In this document: positions 49,143-57,596 of the stretch, one piece after another
Layout of the letters: every line of letters begins with the position of its first letter
Numbering within the stretch: the stretch's first letter is position 1
NCBI GenBank assembly: GCA_012838035.1
Contig: DUQB01000116.1
Location: 1 to 62,090, forward strand
From: Bacillota bacterium
GTDB lineage: Bacteria; Bacillota; Limnochordia; DTU080
Direction of reading: 5' to 3'
DNA length: 62,090 nt
Notes under the pieces: model-generated
Database searches by the model: none
What the model was told of the DNA's origin: nothing
The model's input: the letters and a program-made list of their open reading frames with translations, nothing else
Made by a program: the position numbers and the translations under genes

Positions 49143-49460
49143 TCAGCCTATTGCCGCTAGAATCCGCTCTTTTAGCTGCTCCTTGTTAAGCAAGCCTACT
49201 GTTCGGCCTACTTCCTTACCACCTTTGAAAATCACCAAGGTGGGAATGCTTAATATGCCGTATTTGGACGTTGCTTCCGGATTATCATCGATATTCAACT
49301 TGACGATGCTGACCTGTTCGCTCAGTTCGTTACCAACTTCATCAAGAACCGGCGCGAAACGACGACATGGTCCGCACCATGGCGCCCAAAAGTCAACCGC
49401 CACAGGTTTCTCTGCTTCCAAAACGCTGCTTTGGAATGTGGAATCGGTGATTTCCTCCAT
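49143..49460 (-). CDS. Thioredoxin (second copy)
   Basis: The 105-residue protein has AVDFWAPWCGPCRRFAPVLDEV with the WCGPC site and KLNIDDNPEATSKYGILSIPTLVIFKGGKEVGRTVG with the cis-Pro loop. It is clearly diverged from the 42193 copy. The ATG has no close ribosome site; AAGGAGGTG lies about 30 bases upstream in a different frame context. It has its own promoter and terminator. Confidence 0.9.
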   Translation of the reverse strand: MEEITDSTFQSSVLEAEKPVAVDFWAPWCGPCRRFAPVLDEVGNELSEQVSIVKLNIDDNPEATSKYGILSIPTLVIFKGGKEVGRTVGLLNKEQLKERILAAIG

Positions 49461-49577
49461 AACCGGCTCGCAGCCCGCGCTGACGAGCCTTCACCTCCTT
49501 CAGTGATGAGTCTGATGCATCCGGAGGCGACAGTCCATATAGTCGCCGAACTACGCCCCTGGATCGACATTGAGTTT

Positions 49578-49606
49578 ATTCTAGCCATACGCCATACAGT
49601 CGTCAA
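49578..49606 (-). promoter_or_regulatory. Promoter of the second thioredoxin gene
   Basis: On the minus strand TTGACG (49601-49606), a 17-base spacer and TAGAAT (49578-49583) form a sigma-A promoter. A 10-bp hairpin CCGGAGCGGT/ACCGCTCCGG (49611-49637) sits directly upstream of the -35. Confidence 0.75.
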
Positions 49607-49686
49607 GTATCCGGAGCGGTTGTTCGGACCGCTCCGGAATAGGCTAAAGAGGCACGCCTGTGCCTACATGCTCAGTATAAACCGAG

Positions 49687-49725
49687 GCGCATGGCCTCAT
49701 CCCTAGTTGTAGCAAGGCCATGCGC
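49687..49725 (-). terminator. Hairpin after the 2-oxoacid:ferredoxin oxidoreductase operon
   Basis: GCGCATGGCC (49687-49696) and GGCCATGCGC (49716-49725) form a perfect 10-bp stem shortly beyond the stop at 49738. The T-tract on the minus strand is weak. Confidence 0.5.
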
Positions 49726-49737
49726 GCATGCGACCGA

Positions 49738-52011
49738 TTAAAGCAGGGGATGCTCATGCATGGCTTTAAGCCGCTGCCATCTACGTTCCACTTCCTGTGC
49801 GAAAGCCTCAACCACATGTGCGTTTTCCGGCCGGGTCAAGTGCCTGGTTTTACCCATCAACTTGAGCCAGTCAATGACGGGAACCCGCTTTTTCTTCTCC
49901 TCCGGATCGTAGGTGATGGTGGTGATACCCCGTTCAACTTCATAGAGGGGGAAGAAGCATGTATTGACGGCAGTCTGTACGATCAGATTACCTTTGTTGT
50001 CTTCCGCTCTCCAGTTAAGCGGGCAACTGATCAGGAGTTTTCCGTAGGCAAGTCCTTCATTTTTGGCATACCATTGCGCCTTTACGGCCTTACGTATCAG
50101 ATCCTGAGGAAATGCCTCGACACCGGTAAACACATACGGAATATGGGTAGCCGCCATAATTTGAGCGGTATCTTTGTGATGGAACATCTTACCCGTCGCA
50201 TGCGCACCTGGATTCGACGTGCTGGTAGAGTGGCCCAGCGGCGTAGAATAAGACAACTGACTGCCCGTGTTCATATAACCTTCGTTGTCGTACTCCAAGA
50301 TGATCATGCGATGATTGCGCAAAGCAGTACCGATGGCCGGCCCCATACCGATGTCCATACCGCCGTCACCAGTAACCATCACGAAGGTGATGTCTTCGCC
50401 TACCGGTATTTCGCCGCGCTCTTTCTTCTCGTGGAACATCTCCACTAAACCGGAGAGCGTTGCGGCGCCGTTTTGAAACAGATTGTGCAGATAGGTTACC
50501 CTGTGCGAGCTGTAGGGGTATCCCGTGGTTACGACCATGGCGCATCCCGTATGGAAAAGCACGACCACATCGCCTTCCAATGCGCTGAAGAACTGGTTGA
50601 GAGCCGGGAAAATTCCACAGCCCGGGCAGGCACCATGCCCCGGAGCAATTCGTTTGGGCCGGGCGGTGAGTTGCCTGGGTATGGCTGCTTTTACCTTCAG
50701 CTCACCTGACTCAGTCATCTCGGCCTGCGTTAAGCCAAGCTCAACTTCCTCTTTCCGCAACGGCTTCACTACGGTAGTGGGTACGGCGCCGGCTCCGCGG
50801 GCGGTCACGCCGTGGTAATCGAACCGTTGGGCTACTTGCCCTTTTTCCACAGCATCTATAGCTAGGGAGAAAAATGCTTCCGCATCATCATGATAGAAGT
50901 CCCTACCGCCCATCCCGTAGATGCGAGTGAGACAGATGGTATTATTGTCAGGATCGTCTTTAAGAGCGGCTTTCACCTCATGCGTCATGGGACCGCCGTC
51001 AGCGCCGTAGGAATCGCCCCTTTCGCCTATTACGACGCATTTTACATTCGCAAGAGCTTTCCTGATGTCTGCCGCCGGGAAAGGACGCAATACATTAGGG
51101 CTGATTACGCCTGCCTTGATGCCTTGTAAACGCAGGCGATCAGCGACATCCTTTGCCGTTTCCGCGGCGGATTGCAACAAGAACACCGCAACCTCGGCAT
51201 CATCCATATTGTATGAATCAAGCACCGGATAACTCCGCCCCGATATGGCGGCATACGCCTCAAATACCTCCGGAGTGATCTTGCGGGCCGCTTCCATGGC
51301 TTGATGCAGTTGGTATTTATTGTTCATTAAATCAGGATCGTTCATGTATGGGCCGATGGTGACGGGGTTACGGGGATCAAGCGCCGTAACGCGCGGAGGT
51401 ATCTCGCCGATGAAAGACTGCACCGCTTTGGCGTCGGCAAAGTAACGTACCCTTTGCTTCTGGTGGCTCGTAAAGAAACCGTCGTATGCGACGATCACCG
51501 GCAACTGCACATCGGGATGTTCTGAAATCCGTACCGCCATAATGTTCATATCGTATACGGCTTGAGGATCACGCGCCGACAACACGATCCAACCGGTATG
51601 AATGGCAAAGTATAGGTCGCTATGATCACCGCGAATATCCAATGGTCCGCTCACGGTACGCGTCACCAAATCGAGCACCATGGGGAAACGCGTGCCCGAC
51701 TGTACCGGCAGTTGCTCCAAGGCGTAAAGTAGACCGTTTGCACTGGTAGCGTTGAACACGCGTCCGCCGCCGGTAGATGCGCCGTAGCATATACCTGCGG
51801 CTCCGTGCTCGCCGTCCGCGGGGATCATTCTGATTTGGTGTTCCCCATCGGCTTTTGCTTCATCAAGGTACTCCGCTATTTCGGTGGACGGCGTGATCGG
51901 ATAGTAGCCCATAACATGGAAATTGATTTGCTTGGCGGCTTGAGCAGCCATCTCATTGCCGGAAAGGAAGTCGACAACCTGCTTATATCCTACTTGCTTT
52001 TCTATAGCCAT
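49738..52011 (-). CDS. 2-Oxoacid:ferredoxin oxidoreductase, fused alpha and beta subunits
   Basis: The 757-residue protein has an alpha region (about 1-440: GYYPITPSTEIAEYLDEAKADG, GPLDIRGDHSDLYFAIHTGWIVLSA) joined to a TPP-binding beta region (about 460-757: GHGACPGCGIFPALNQFF, MVTGDGGMDIGMGPAIG, YDNEGYMNTGSQLSYSTPLGHSTS). It oxidises a 2-oxoacid with CoA and ferredoxin; pyruvate is the usual guess but unproven. The partner fused gamma/delta gene lies 53 bp upstream. A ribosome site AGGTGATAA precedes the ATG. Confidence 0.88.
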   Translation of the reverse strand: MAIEKQVGYKQVVDFLSGNEMAAQAAKQINFHVMGYYPITPSTEIAEYLDEAKADGEHQIRMIPADGEHGAAGICYGASTGGGRVFNATSANGLLYALEQLPVQSGTRFPMVLDLVTRTVSGPLDIRGDHSDLYFAIHTGWIVLSARDPQAVYDMNIMAVRISEHPDVQLPVIVAYDGFFTSHQKQRVRYFADAKAVQSFIGEIPPRVTALDPRNPVTIGPYMNDPDLMNNKYQLHQAMEAARKITPEVFEAYAAISGRSYPVLDSYNMDDAEVAVFLLQSAAETAKDVADRLRLQGIKAGVISPNVLRPFPAADIRKALANVKCVVIGERGDSYGADGGPMTHEVKAALKDDPDNNTICLTRIYGMGGRDFYHDDAEAFFSLAIDAVEKGQVAQRFDYHGVTARGAGAVPTTVVKPLRKEEVELGLTQAEMTESGELKVKAAIPRQLTARPKRIAPGHGACPGCGIFPALNQFFSALEGDVVVLFHTGCAMVVTTGYPYSSHRVTYLHNLFQNGAATLSGLVEMFHEKKERGEIPVGEDITFVMVTGDGGMDIGMGPAIGTALRNHRMIILEYDNEGYMNTGSQLSYSTPLGHSTSTSNPGAHATGKMFHHKDTAQIMAATHIPYVFTGVEAFPQDLIRKAVKAQWYAKNEGLAYGKLLISCPLNWRAEDNKGNLIVQTAVNTCFFPLYEVERGITTITYDPEEKKKRVPVIDWLKLMGKTRHLTRPENAHVVEAFAQEVERRWQRLKAMHEHPLL

Positions 52012-52064
52012 CTATTATCACCTAACCTTTTCGTGGCTCAGCCATCTAGCCGTATGACAGACGG

Positions 52065-53096
52065 CTATGCGCTTTGGGATGCCTGTTCATCGGCCATTTT
52101 CGCCAAAGAGTGGCGGACGCGATGTTCGTGGGCGTAACCATCGGTTTCACGCATCGGTACTAAAGCTTGCACCGGACAAGCTTCTACGCACTTGAGACAG
52201 CCTTTGCAGTACTGATAATCGATGCCGCGTAGGACTTGTGCGGGCTTACCGCGTTTATCGGTTCCTGCCTCCCACACAAAGCACATATCCGGACAGACCA
52301 GATCGCACTGTGCGCAGTCTATGCATTTTTCGCGCAGGTATTGCGGCAGGAAGCCTTGGCGTGAAATGGAGAGATCCTTAAGCACACTGTTACCGGGATT
52401 AGGGATATAGCCTCCGATAGGAGCTGTTTCGTAGCCATAAACGGGTTGAGTGCGAGTAAAGGGTTGCTCGGCCGCATCGGAATCGGAGATCGTTTCCAAC
52501 CGCAGTTCGTCATAGCCGCGCTGGAAGCAACGCAGATTGGCCTCTAGCAGCTGAGGATACTTTTTCCCCAACGTATTGGCGATTGTGTCGCGAATTACAT
52601 CCGCATCCAAGAAGGTGCAAGCCCGGGCTACTGCCCCTAGCATGGCCGTATTCACTCGACTTTTCTCCTGAACGGCAATACTTAGGGCATCAACCACACC
52701 GACCACACCGGCTGTGATACCCAGTTTTTCAGTGATCTCCGCGACTGATTTCGCCGTATTAACAATAATTATGCTGTCTTTATACAATCCGCCTGTAACA
52801 TCGGAGCCGGGTTTAATGAGCGCTTCGTGGAATATGGCAAGCAGATGAGGACGTTCCACAGGAGCGCAACTACGCACCTTTACTTCGGGTGCGCAGAAGC
52901 GAACAAAGGCTTTTACCGACGACCCTTTTTTCTCAGAACCATACGAGGAGAAGTTGGAGCCGTTGAGCCCCATGCCAAGGACACCGCTCTCAGCAAGGAT
53001 TTTGCCGGCGACGTTGGCCCCTAATCCCCCTATGGATTCGAAACGAATTTCATAAAATCCTTCGGGGTTTACTACCGGGAGCTTGATATTGTCCAT
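52065..53096 (-). CDS. 2-Oxoacid:ferredoxin oxidoreductase, fused gamma and delta (ferredoxin) subunits
   Basis: The 343-residue protein starts with a gamma domain (YEIRFESIGGLGANVAGKILAESGVL, SSYGSEKKGSSVKAFVRFC, about 10-190). It ends with a two-cluster ferredoxin delta domain (CIDCAQCDLVCPDMCF and CKGCLKCVEACPVQAL). The two genes together supply all subunits of the POR family. It is the first gene of the operon, with a promoter upstream. Confidence 0.9.
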   Translation of the reverse strand: MDNIKLPVVNPEGFYEIRFESIGGLGANVAGKILAESGVLGMGLNGSNFSSYGSEKKGSSVKAFVRFCAPEVKVRSCAPVERPHLLAIFHEALIKPGSDVTGGLYKDSIIIVNTAKSVAEITEKLGITAGVVGVVDALSIAVQEKSRVNTAMLGAVARACTFLDADVIRDTIANTLGKKYPQLLEANLRCFQRGYDELRLETISDSDAAEQPFTRTQPVYGYETAPIGGYIPNPGNSVLKDLSISRQGFLPQYLREKCIDCAQCDLVCPDMCFVWEAGTDKRGKPAQVLRGIDYQYCKGCLKCVEACPVQALVPMRETDGYAHEHRVRHSLAKMADEQASQSA

Positions 53097-53200
53097 GCTT
53101 TTCCCGCCCCAAAGCCTGGTAAAAGGCTTATAATGAAGGGCGGACCTCCTTTCTTGAGCGTGAAGTAGGAGTCAAACGTGTTCTCTACACCCGCTCCGAT

Positions 53201-53230
53201 TGTATACTTCAACCCATTAAACCAAGTCAA
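53201..53230 (-). promoter_or_regulatory. Promoter of the 2-oxoacid:ferredoxin oxidoreductase operon
   Basis: On the minus strand TTGACT (53225-53230), an 18-base spacer and TATACA (53201-53206) lie about 105 bp ahead of the first start codon. Confidence 0.65.
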
Positions 53231-53267
53231 TTATATATCAAGTTGGGGCCATGTGCTATCCATAATA

Positions 53268-53314
53268 ATAGACATTAAAGGGATGTCGGCCTCCATACCG
53301 GTCGACATCCCTTT
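53268..53314 (-). terminator. Terminator of the HEAT-repeat gene
   Basis: AAAGGGATGTCG and CGACATCCCTTT form a perfect 12-bp stem with a 14-base loop. On the minus strand TTTAATGT follows. Confidence 0.75.
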
Positions 53315-53338
53315 ATCCATCCGCTAGGCTATGCATTT

Positions 53339-54598
53339 TTAGGTATCGTGTCGCCACCATTCCACACTGCTTACAACACGTTCCATGGCAACCTCACGCA
53401 TCGCCAAACGATCTCGAACACCCTGTTCCAAAATTTGCTTCTCTTTTGGCCCCAACTGATCGGTTATGGCGGCGGCAGCGTCATACACATCCTTTTTCGG
53501 CGACTCGGCGGCGAAAATCTCGACTAACGCAGACATCAGTTTACCGCGGTCAACAATGACTAATGCCTGGAGCGCGGCGATTTGTACGGCGGTCACCTTA
53601 TCTTCCGTCACCAGTAGACGTAACTGCGAGGCGACCTCGTCAGAAATCGGCGCTAAAGAGGACAGCTTTGCGGCTACCTGACGTACGACGGGACTCTCTT
53701 CACGCATGAGGTTACGTAAGATGGCCACCAATGGCCCGGACTTGGCGCCTTGCAAAACGCTTTTAGCGCCCTGAGCCAAAGGGGCGTCCGGTAGCCAGCT
53801 GATTAGGCCGGCTTCTTCGTAAGCGAGTAATACCTTCGCGATGCTCAAACGTGTCTTGGGGTCTACCAAAAACAGACCGACCAAATCGGGTATCGCTTCA
53901 GGAGGCATCTGTTCAGCCAGTAGAACAAGGGCGACTGCCCGGATGCGAGCGCTTTTATCCTTTAACCAACGTCTGGCAACAGATGGACCTATTGAGCGCG
54001 CCCCCTCCAATAAGGCATCAAGCGCTTTCTTCTCTAATCGATCGACCTTTTCTCCTTCCGGTTTACGATAAAAACCGATAAGCAGATCCAAGAGATCTTC
54101 ATCAGCCGCTTTACCTATCAGATAGATGACGAGACACTGTAGGAGGTAGTTTTTCGAGCGCAGATCTCGGGCTATAGGAGCATAAAGCTCCTTGCTCGGC
54201 AGAGTAAGCACGATGCGGATCAGCTCGCCGGCCAGCCAACCTTCTTCGGTAAGCGCGATAACACGAAAAAGCGCCGGGAGCGTACTCTCTTCCGTCACAT
54301 CGGCTAAAAGCGCCTTAGCATCTTCTCTGTCCTCATAAAACATATGGCGTATGTGTCGTTCCAGGTCTACAAAGGCATCTTCGTGACGGGCATGCTGCAT
54401 GAAATGGCGGTAAAAATGGACCTGAACAAAGCGCTTCTGGGTGGCGACAACGCGCAAAAAGTAACGACCTTTGCGCGGTGACATCGCCAGCTTCTCCAGC
54501 TCGGCTTGGATGTCTTGGTGCATTTTCTCGCCCTCACCAATTAACAATTCAAAATAACTCTCTACTTTTAGTCGATATGTTTCATTATCCATCCTCAT
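53339..54598 (-). CDS. HEAT-repeat protein
   Basis: I place the start at the ATG at 54598 (419 residues), with GAGG eleven bases upstream; the track start at 54676 has no ribosome site. The whole chain is predicted alpha-helical, with repeated helix pairs (for example RIRAVALVLLAEQMPPEAIPDLVGLF, SPVVRQVAAKLSSLAPISDEVASQLRLL, AVQIAALQALVIVDRGKLMSALVEIF). HEAT arrays bind proteins. There is no signal peptide, so it is probably cytosolic. A promoter about 300 bp upstream suggests a long leader. Confidence 0.7.
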   Translation of the reverse strand: MRMDNETYRLKVESYFELLIGEGEKMHQDIQAELEKLAMSPRKGRYFLRVVATQKRFVQVHFYRHFMQHARHEDAFVDLERHIRHMFYEDREDAKALLADVTEESTLPALFRVIALTEEGWLAGELIRIVLTLPSKELYAPIARDLRSKNYLLQCLVIYLIGKAADEDLLDLLIGFYRKPEGEKVDRLEKKALDALLEGARSIGPSVARRWLKDKSARIRAVALVLLAEQMPPEAIPDLVGLFLVDPKTRLSIAKVLLAYEEAGLISWLPDAPLAQGAKSVLQGAKSGPLVAILRNLMREESPVVRQVAAKLSSLAPISDEVASQLRLLVTEDKVTAVQIAALQALVIVDRGKLMSALVEIFAAESPKKDVYDAAAAITDQLGPKEKQILEQGVRDRLAMREVAMERVVSSVEWWRHDT

Positions 54599-54903
54599 GC
54601 CGTCGATGACCTCGCTTAACCATAATTGTTTGCGATAATTAGACGCGGAAAGGATACATGCGCCCGCAAACGGCAAAAAAAGCCGGACAGCAGTGGGCGC
54701 TTAACACGAAGATGGTAGCCCGCTTTGCCTAATTTTGGCTACACGGCAACCTTAGAGAGCCTAAACAGCAGTAAGACGCTTACTGTTGCGTCGTGATCCT
54801 TCGGCTGCCCCTCTTCGATGAACGATTGGCCTGAGACGTTAAAACCTGAGGCGCTACATTTCCTTGCGGTAATATGGCGTGAATCAAGATCTAAACTACG
54901 TCC
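54599..54903 (-). other. Long 5' leader ahead of the HEAT-repeat gene
   Basis: A TATAAT box at 54904-54909 with TTTGCT 18 bases upstream suggests a transcript starting near 54897. The roughly 300-base leader contains CAGTAAG/CTTACTG and GTAGCC/GGCTAC inverted repeats and a run of seven T residues. I recognise no riboswitch class. The 68-codon frame 54739-54945 has no support. Confidence 0.35.
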
Positions 54904-54933
54904 ATTATAGCAAAGGCTACGTGTACTAGCAAA
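54904..54933 (-). promoter_or_regulatory. Candidate promoter of the HEAT-repeat gene
   Basis: On the minus strand TTTGCT (54928-54933), an 18-base spacer and a perfect TATAAT (54904-54909). The -35 is imperfect. Confidence 0.5.
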
Positions 54934-55034
54934 TACGTCGCTCATGTTCGCCTAGTTTAAGGTATGTAGACAGTGGCTACTTTATCGCGCTTTACTGCAG
55001 AGAATTACGCGCGGTATGAATTATATGCATGATC

Positions 55035-55062
55035 CTCCGGCGACTCCTGTTGGTCGCCGGAG
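55035..55062 (-). terminator. Hairpin after the LolA-like gene
   Basis: CTCCGGCGAC (55035-55044) and GTCGCCGGAG (55053-55062) form a perfect 10-bp stem just beyond the stop at 55077. No T-tract follows on the minus strand. Confidence 0.5.
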
Positions 55063-55076
55063 AACGCGGACTCGCC

Positions 55077-55670
55077 TCAGTACTTGTAATCGGAATATGT
55101 AACGGTAATTTTCATCATCCATGGACTCAAGGACCCTTCTTGTTTTTCCAAGTAGGCGACTCCGTCGTTGTATATGTAGGACTGGTCGAGGCTCATCTTC
55201 CCCCAAGAATAGCGTGCCTCAATGCGGATAATTAAATAAGTCGCGGGGTCGATGAGTACGTCGGCTTCTGTGGCGCCGGATGACAAGTGAGGTTTCCGCA
55301 CGCCCTTAAGGGTAAGATACTCTTTGCCGCTCCGCCTGGTTATCCCCGTATACTCCCAGTTAAAACGTTCCATTGCCTTACGAAAATCACTGATGTCTTT
55401 CATCATGTCGGCAGATACGAATGAAGGTGCGTTCTGGGAATCCACCTGAATGTCGCTGCCGTTTTGCGTAATTGTTGAGGTCCAGCGGTAGAATCCCAAC
55501 AATCCTCGAGCATAAGCCTCTTGTTTGTATTGCATAACCACCGGTTGGCGCATGGCTTTATTCATGTTCTCGATAATGCTTGCCGTCGTATATGCGCTTG
55601 CTTGCGCCGCGGTAGGCAGAAGGAGCAATATGAGCATGAAGAGAATGGATGTCCGACGCAAAACGTCCAA
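55077..55670 (-). CDS. Exported LolA-like (outer-membrane-lipoprotein-sorting-like) protein
   Basis: The track gives 330 residues, but the first 130 lie antisense to the divergent plus-strand gene and resemble nothing. I start at TTG 55670 (197 residues); TTG 55661 or ATG 55637 are alternatives, and none has a good ribosome site. A hydrophobic stretch (SILFMLILLLLPTAAQASA) is a signal peptide. The mature part (QYKQEAYARGLLGFYRWTSTI, SGKEYLTLKGVR, EADVLIDPATYLIIRIEARYSWGKM) has a LolA-type beta pattern. The family is tentative. Confidence 0.6.
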   Translation of the reverse strand: MDVLRRTSILFMLILLLLPTAAQASAYTTASIIENMNKAMRQPVVMQYKQEAYARGLLGFYRWTSTITQNGSDIQVDSQNAPSFVSADMMKDISDFRKAMERFNWEYTGITRRSGKEYLTLKGVRKPHLSSGATEADVLIDPATYLIIRIEARYSWGKMSLDQSYIYNDGVAYLEKQEGSLSPWMMKITVTYSDYKY

Positions 55671-55701
55671 AGCCCGTTGATAAACGGCGGATCGTATCGG
55701 C

Positions 55702-55730
55702 TTGTTTTGCTTTATACCCAGTGATATGCT
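55702..55730 (+). promoter_or_regulatory. Candidate promoter of the RING/solute-binding-like gene
   Basis: TTGTTT (55702-55707), a 17-base spacer and TATGCT (55725-55730) precede the ATG at 55780 by about 50 bp. Confidence 0.45.
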
Positions 55731-55779
55731 GGCATTGGACGAACTTGATGATAGGTTCGATTTGAGAGAAGGTGTTTGC

Positions 55780-56661
55780 ATGCCGGATACCATCCAAGAA
55801 CGTGTATGGACTTTTAAGGCCGAGAACGACGCGGACGTCCGATGCTCCGCCTGCGATGTCGCGTTCAAAGCAGGCGATAGAGTGGTGACCTGTCCGCGTT
55901 GCAGAGAGATCCACCATTTCCATTGCTGGACGGAAAAAGGCGCATGTTCAACATTTGGGTGCTCACAACTTGCATCACCCGCGTTGGTTAAAGACAAACC
56001 AAATGTGGGAGATCCCCCTACAAAAGAGTCATTTGCCTGGCTGCCCTGGGTTTTAACCATCTCAATCATCCTCCTTCTTGCCGGAGGTTTCCTCTACAAC
56101 CACATGAAGCGTAGGGATGCCAAGAACATCCTTACCGTAATGGTTCCGGCAGACTTCGATGCTCCCATCATCCAGCAGTTAGGAGAGGAATTCGCTCAGA
56201 AGCATCCTCCCTACAAAGTGAACGTTTTATCGATCCCACAGGAAGAACAACTCTTTTATGAAGAAAAGCTGGTGATTATGCTTGTGGCGCGTGATGCTCC
56301 GGAAATCATATTTTTACCTTATGATCGATTCTTGTACTACGCCCGACAAGGTGCTCTAGCCTCGCTTGAGAGTATCAGGCAAATGGTAAAGGATATTGTA
56401 CCTTACGGAGAGCGACTTGACTATGGCATGTTCGACAACACGCTTTACGGCATTCCACATCCGTCTAAAGCGGGATTATTCTCCATCATTTCGATTACGG
56501 ATAATCAGGAACTGAGTAAGCGACTACTCCTGGAAATCATCGCCGCCATGCCGTATACGGAGGGTATTGACGACAGACGTGCGGCTCCGCCCCCGACATT
56601 CTTGGATGCTCTGAGAAAAACAGCCCAGGAATCGGAAGATGCAGCTGAGCAGCCGGACTGA
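55780..56661 (+). CDS. Membrane protein: prokaryotic RING-type zinc finger, one TM helix, solute-binding-like domain
   Basis: The protein has 293 residues from the ATG at 55780 (AGAAGG seven bases upstream; the track start at 55702 lies on the promoter). Residues about 20-65 form a Cys/His cluster CSACDVAFKAGDRVVTCPRC followed by HFHCWTEKGAC and FGC, as in Prok-RING_1. A TM helix (WLPWVLTISIILLLAGGFLY) follows at about 87-106. The rest (ILTVMVPADFDAPIIQQLGEEFAQKHPPYKV, YEEKLVIMLVARDAPEIIFLP, LYGIPHPSKAGL) resembles one lobe of an extracellular solute-binding protein. Function is unknown. Confidence 0.7.
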   Translation: MPDTIQERVWTFKAENDADVRCSACDVAFKAGDRVVTCPRCREIHHFHCWTEKGACSTFGCSQLASPALVKDKPNVGDPPTKESFAWLPWVLTISIILLLAGGFLYNHMKRRDAKNILTVMVPADFDAPIIQQLGEEFAQKHPPYKVNVLSIPQEEQLFYEEKLVIMLVARDAPEIIFLPYDRFLYYARQGALASLESIRQMVKDIVPYGERLDYGMFDNTLYGIPHPSKAGLFSIISITDNQELSKRLLLEIIAAMPYTEGIDDRRAAPPPTFLDALRKTAQESEDAAEQPD

Positions 56662-56771
56662 CCAAACGCAACGCTATTCCCTATCACGGTTTTTAGAGCC
56701 GAACATGTGTATTTTGTTACCGAGATACTCCGAAAAGCATCCGTTGTTCACAGACCGAGCAACCAGATAGT

Positions 56772-56801
56772 ACGCCCTGATGACCTCAGGGCGTCTTCTT
56801 A
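56772..56801 (+). terminator. Terminator of the RING/solute-binding-like gene
   Basis: ACGCCCTGA (56772-56780) and TCAGGGCGT (56786-56794) form a perfect 9-bp stem with a 5-base loop, followed by CTTCTTAT. Confidence 0.75.
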
Positions 56802-56912
56802 TAACTAAAGCGATAGTAACCACATACGATGGAGATGCTTATATATAGAGCTGGCCGGCCTCCCGAACGTAAAACCGGCAGGATATGCGCATGCAAGGAG
56901 GATATGTGACGA

Positions 56913-57338
56913 TTGAGAGCCGAAGACTTTTACCAATGTGTTGCCGAGCATTTGAGAACAGACCGTGATAGAGCCAAACAAATTACCCTGTGCGCCCTAG
57001 AGAGCCTTAACCATCGCTTAACACAAGAAGTTGCCGAAGAATTGGCGGCGCAACTACCGCGCGATATGGAACACCGGTTACAAAGCGCCGAATACGATGC
57101 ATCCTGGGATAAGCAGCTGTTTATGGCGCCTTTGATCTGCTTAGCCGATAGTGAAAGACTGCTGAACGAAAAGCATTCTGATCATAATGATCCCCAGCGC
57201 CATGATGTCGTAGTACAACAAATCCAAGGGGTGTTCTCCGCCATCAAGCGGTGCGTTCAACCTAGCACCGTAAAACACCTGACAGCATCTCTCCCACCTG
57301 AAGTCGATCAGTGGTTCATGGACGCACCCTTATCCTAG
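56913..57338 (+). CDS. DUF2267-like protein
   Basis: The 141-residue protein has a TTG start with AAGGAGG eleven bases upstream. The sequence FYQCVAEHLRTDRDRAKQITLCALESLNHRLTQEVAEELAAQLPRDM matches the pattern of DUF2267 proteins (paired helical repeats with AL..RL...EA..LAAQLP). The second half (VVVQQIQGVFSAIKRCVQPSTVKHLTASLPPEV) looks like the second repeat. The role is unknown. It stands alone on the plus strand. Confidence 0.6.
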   Translation: MRAEDFYQCVAEHLRTDRDRAKQITLCALESLNHRLTQEVAEELAAQLPRDMEHRLQSAEYDASWDKQLFMAPLICLADSERLLNEKHSDHNDPQRHDVVVQQIQGVFSAIKRCVQPSTVKHLTASLPPEVDQWFMDAPLS

Positions 57339-57371
57339 TACAAATGCCGACCGGTTCCCGGCAACCCCAAG

Positions 57372-57404
57372 TATAAAAACGGAGACGTCCCAGTTAACGT
57401 CTCC
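57372..57404 (-). terminator. Terminator of the structured RNA gene
   Basis: GGAGACG (57381-57387) and CGTCTCC (57398-57404) form a perfect 7-bp stem. On the minus strand GTTTTTATAC follows. Confidence 0.75.
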
Positions 57405-57590
57405 ATAATACAAGACTGCCCTGCCGTTACCCACTGATTTCGAGAACCCACCCAAAAGGGTGGTTGTCCGCACGGCGGCTTTCAACTTCCGGGTCTAGGC
57501 CCGGCCCGTTGGCCACACGCCATATTGGATTCCCGAAGCTGTCTCGTAGGTTCTGAAATACGAGGGGGCTCACGCGCAGCGCAGCCTTCT
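57374..57590 (-). ncRNA. ssrS: Structured small RNA, candidate 6S RNA (about 215 nt)
   Basis: The unit has its own promoter and terminator and no protein frame of note. The minus-strand RNA folds as a long rod. The 5' AAGGCTGC pairs with 3' GCAGTCTT to form a closing stem, extended by CTGC/GCAG. Hairpins CTCGTA/TACGAG and CCACCC/GGGTGG lie on opposite strands of the middle part, and CCGGG/CCCGG closes the tip. A rod with a closing stem, a central bubble and small bubble hairpins is the 6S RNA plan. I cannot run a covariance search, so the name is a hypothesis. Confidence 0.5.
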
Positions 57591-57596
57591 ATAGCT

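Noticed and set aside
54739-54945. 68-codon minus ORF upstream of the HEAT gene
   Set aside because: No ribosome site and it spans the likely promoter; composition is not protein-like.
55671-56069. N-terminal 130 codons of the 330-residue minus ORF
   Set aside because: They are antisense to the RING/solute-binding-like gene and have serine-rich, non-family sequence; signal peptide and real protein start further in.
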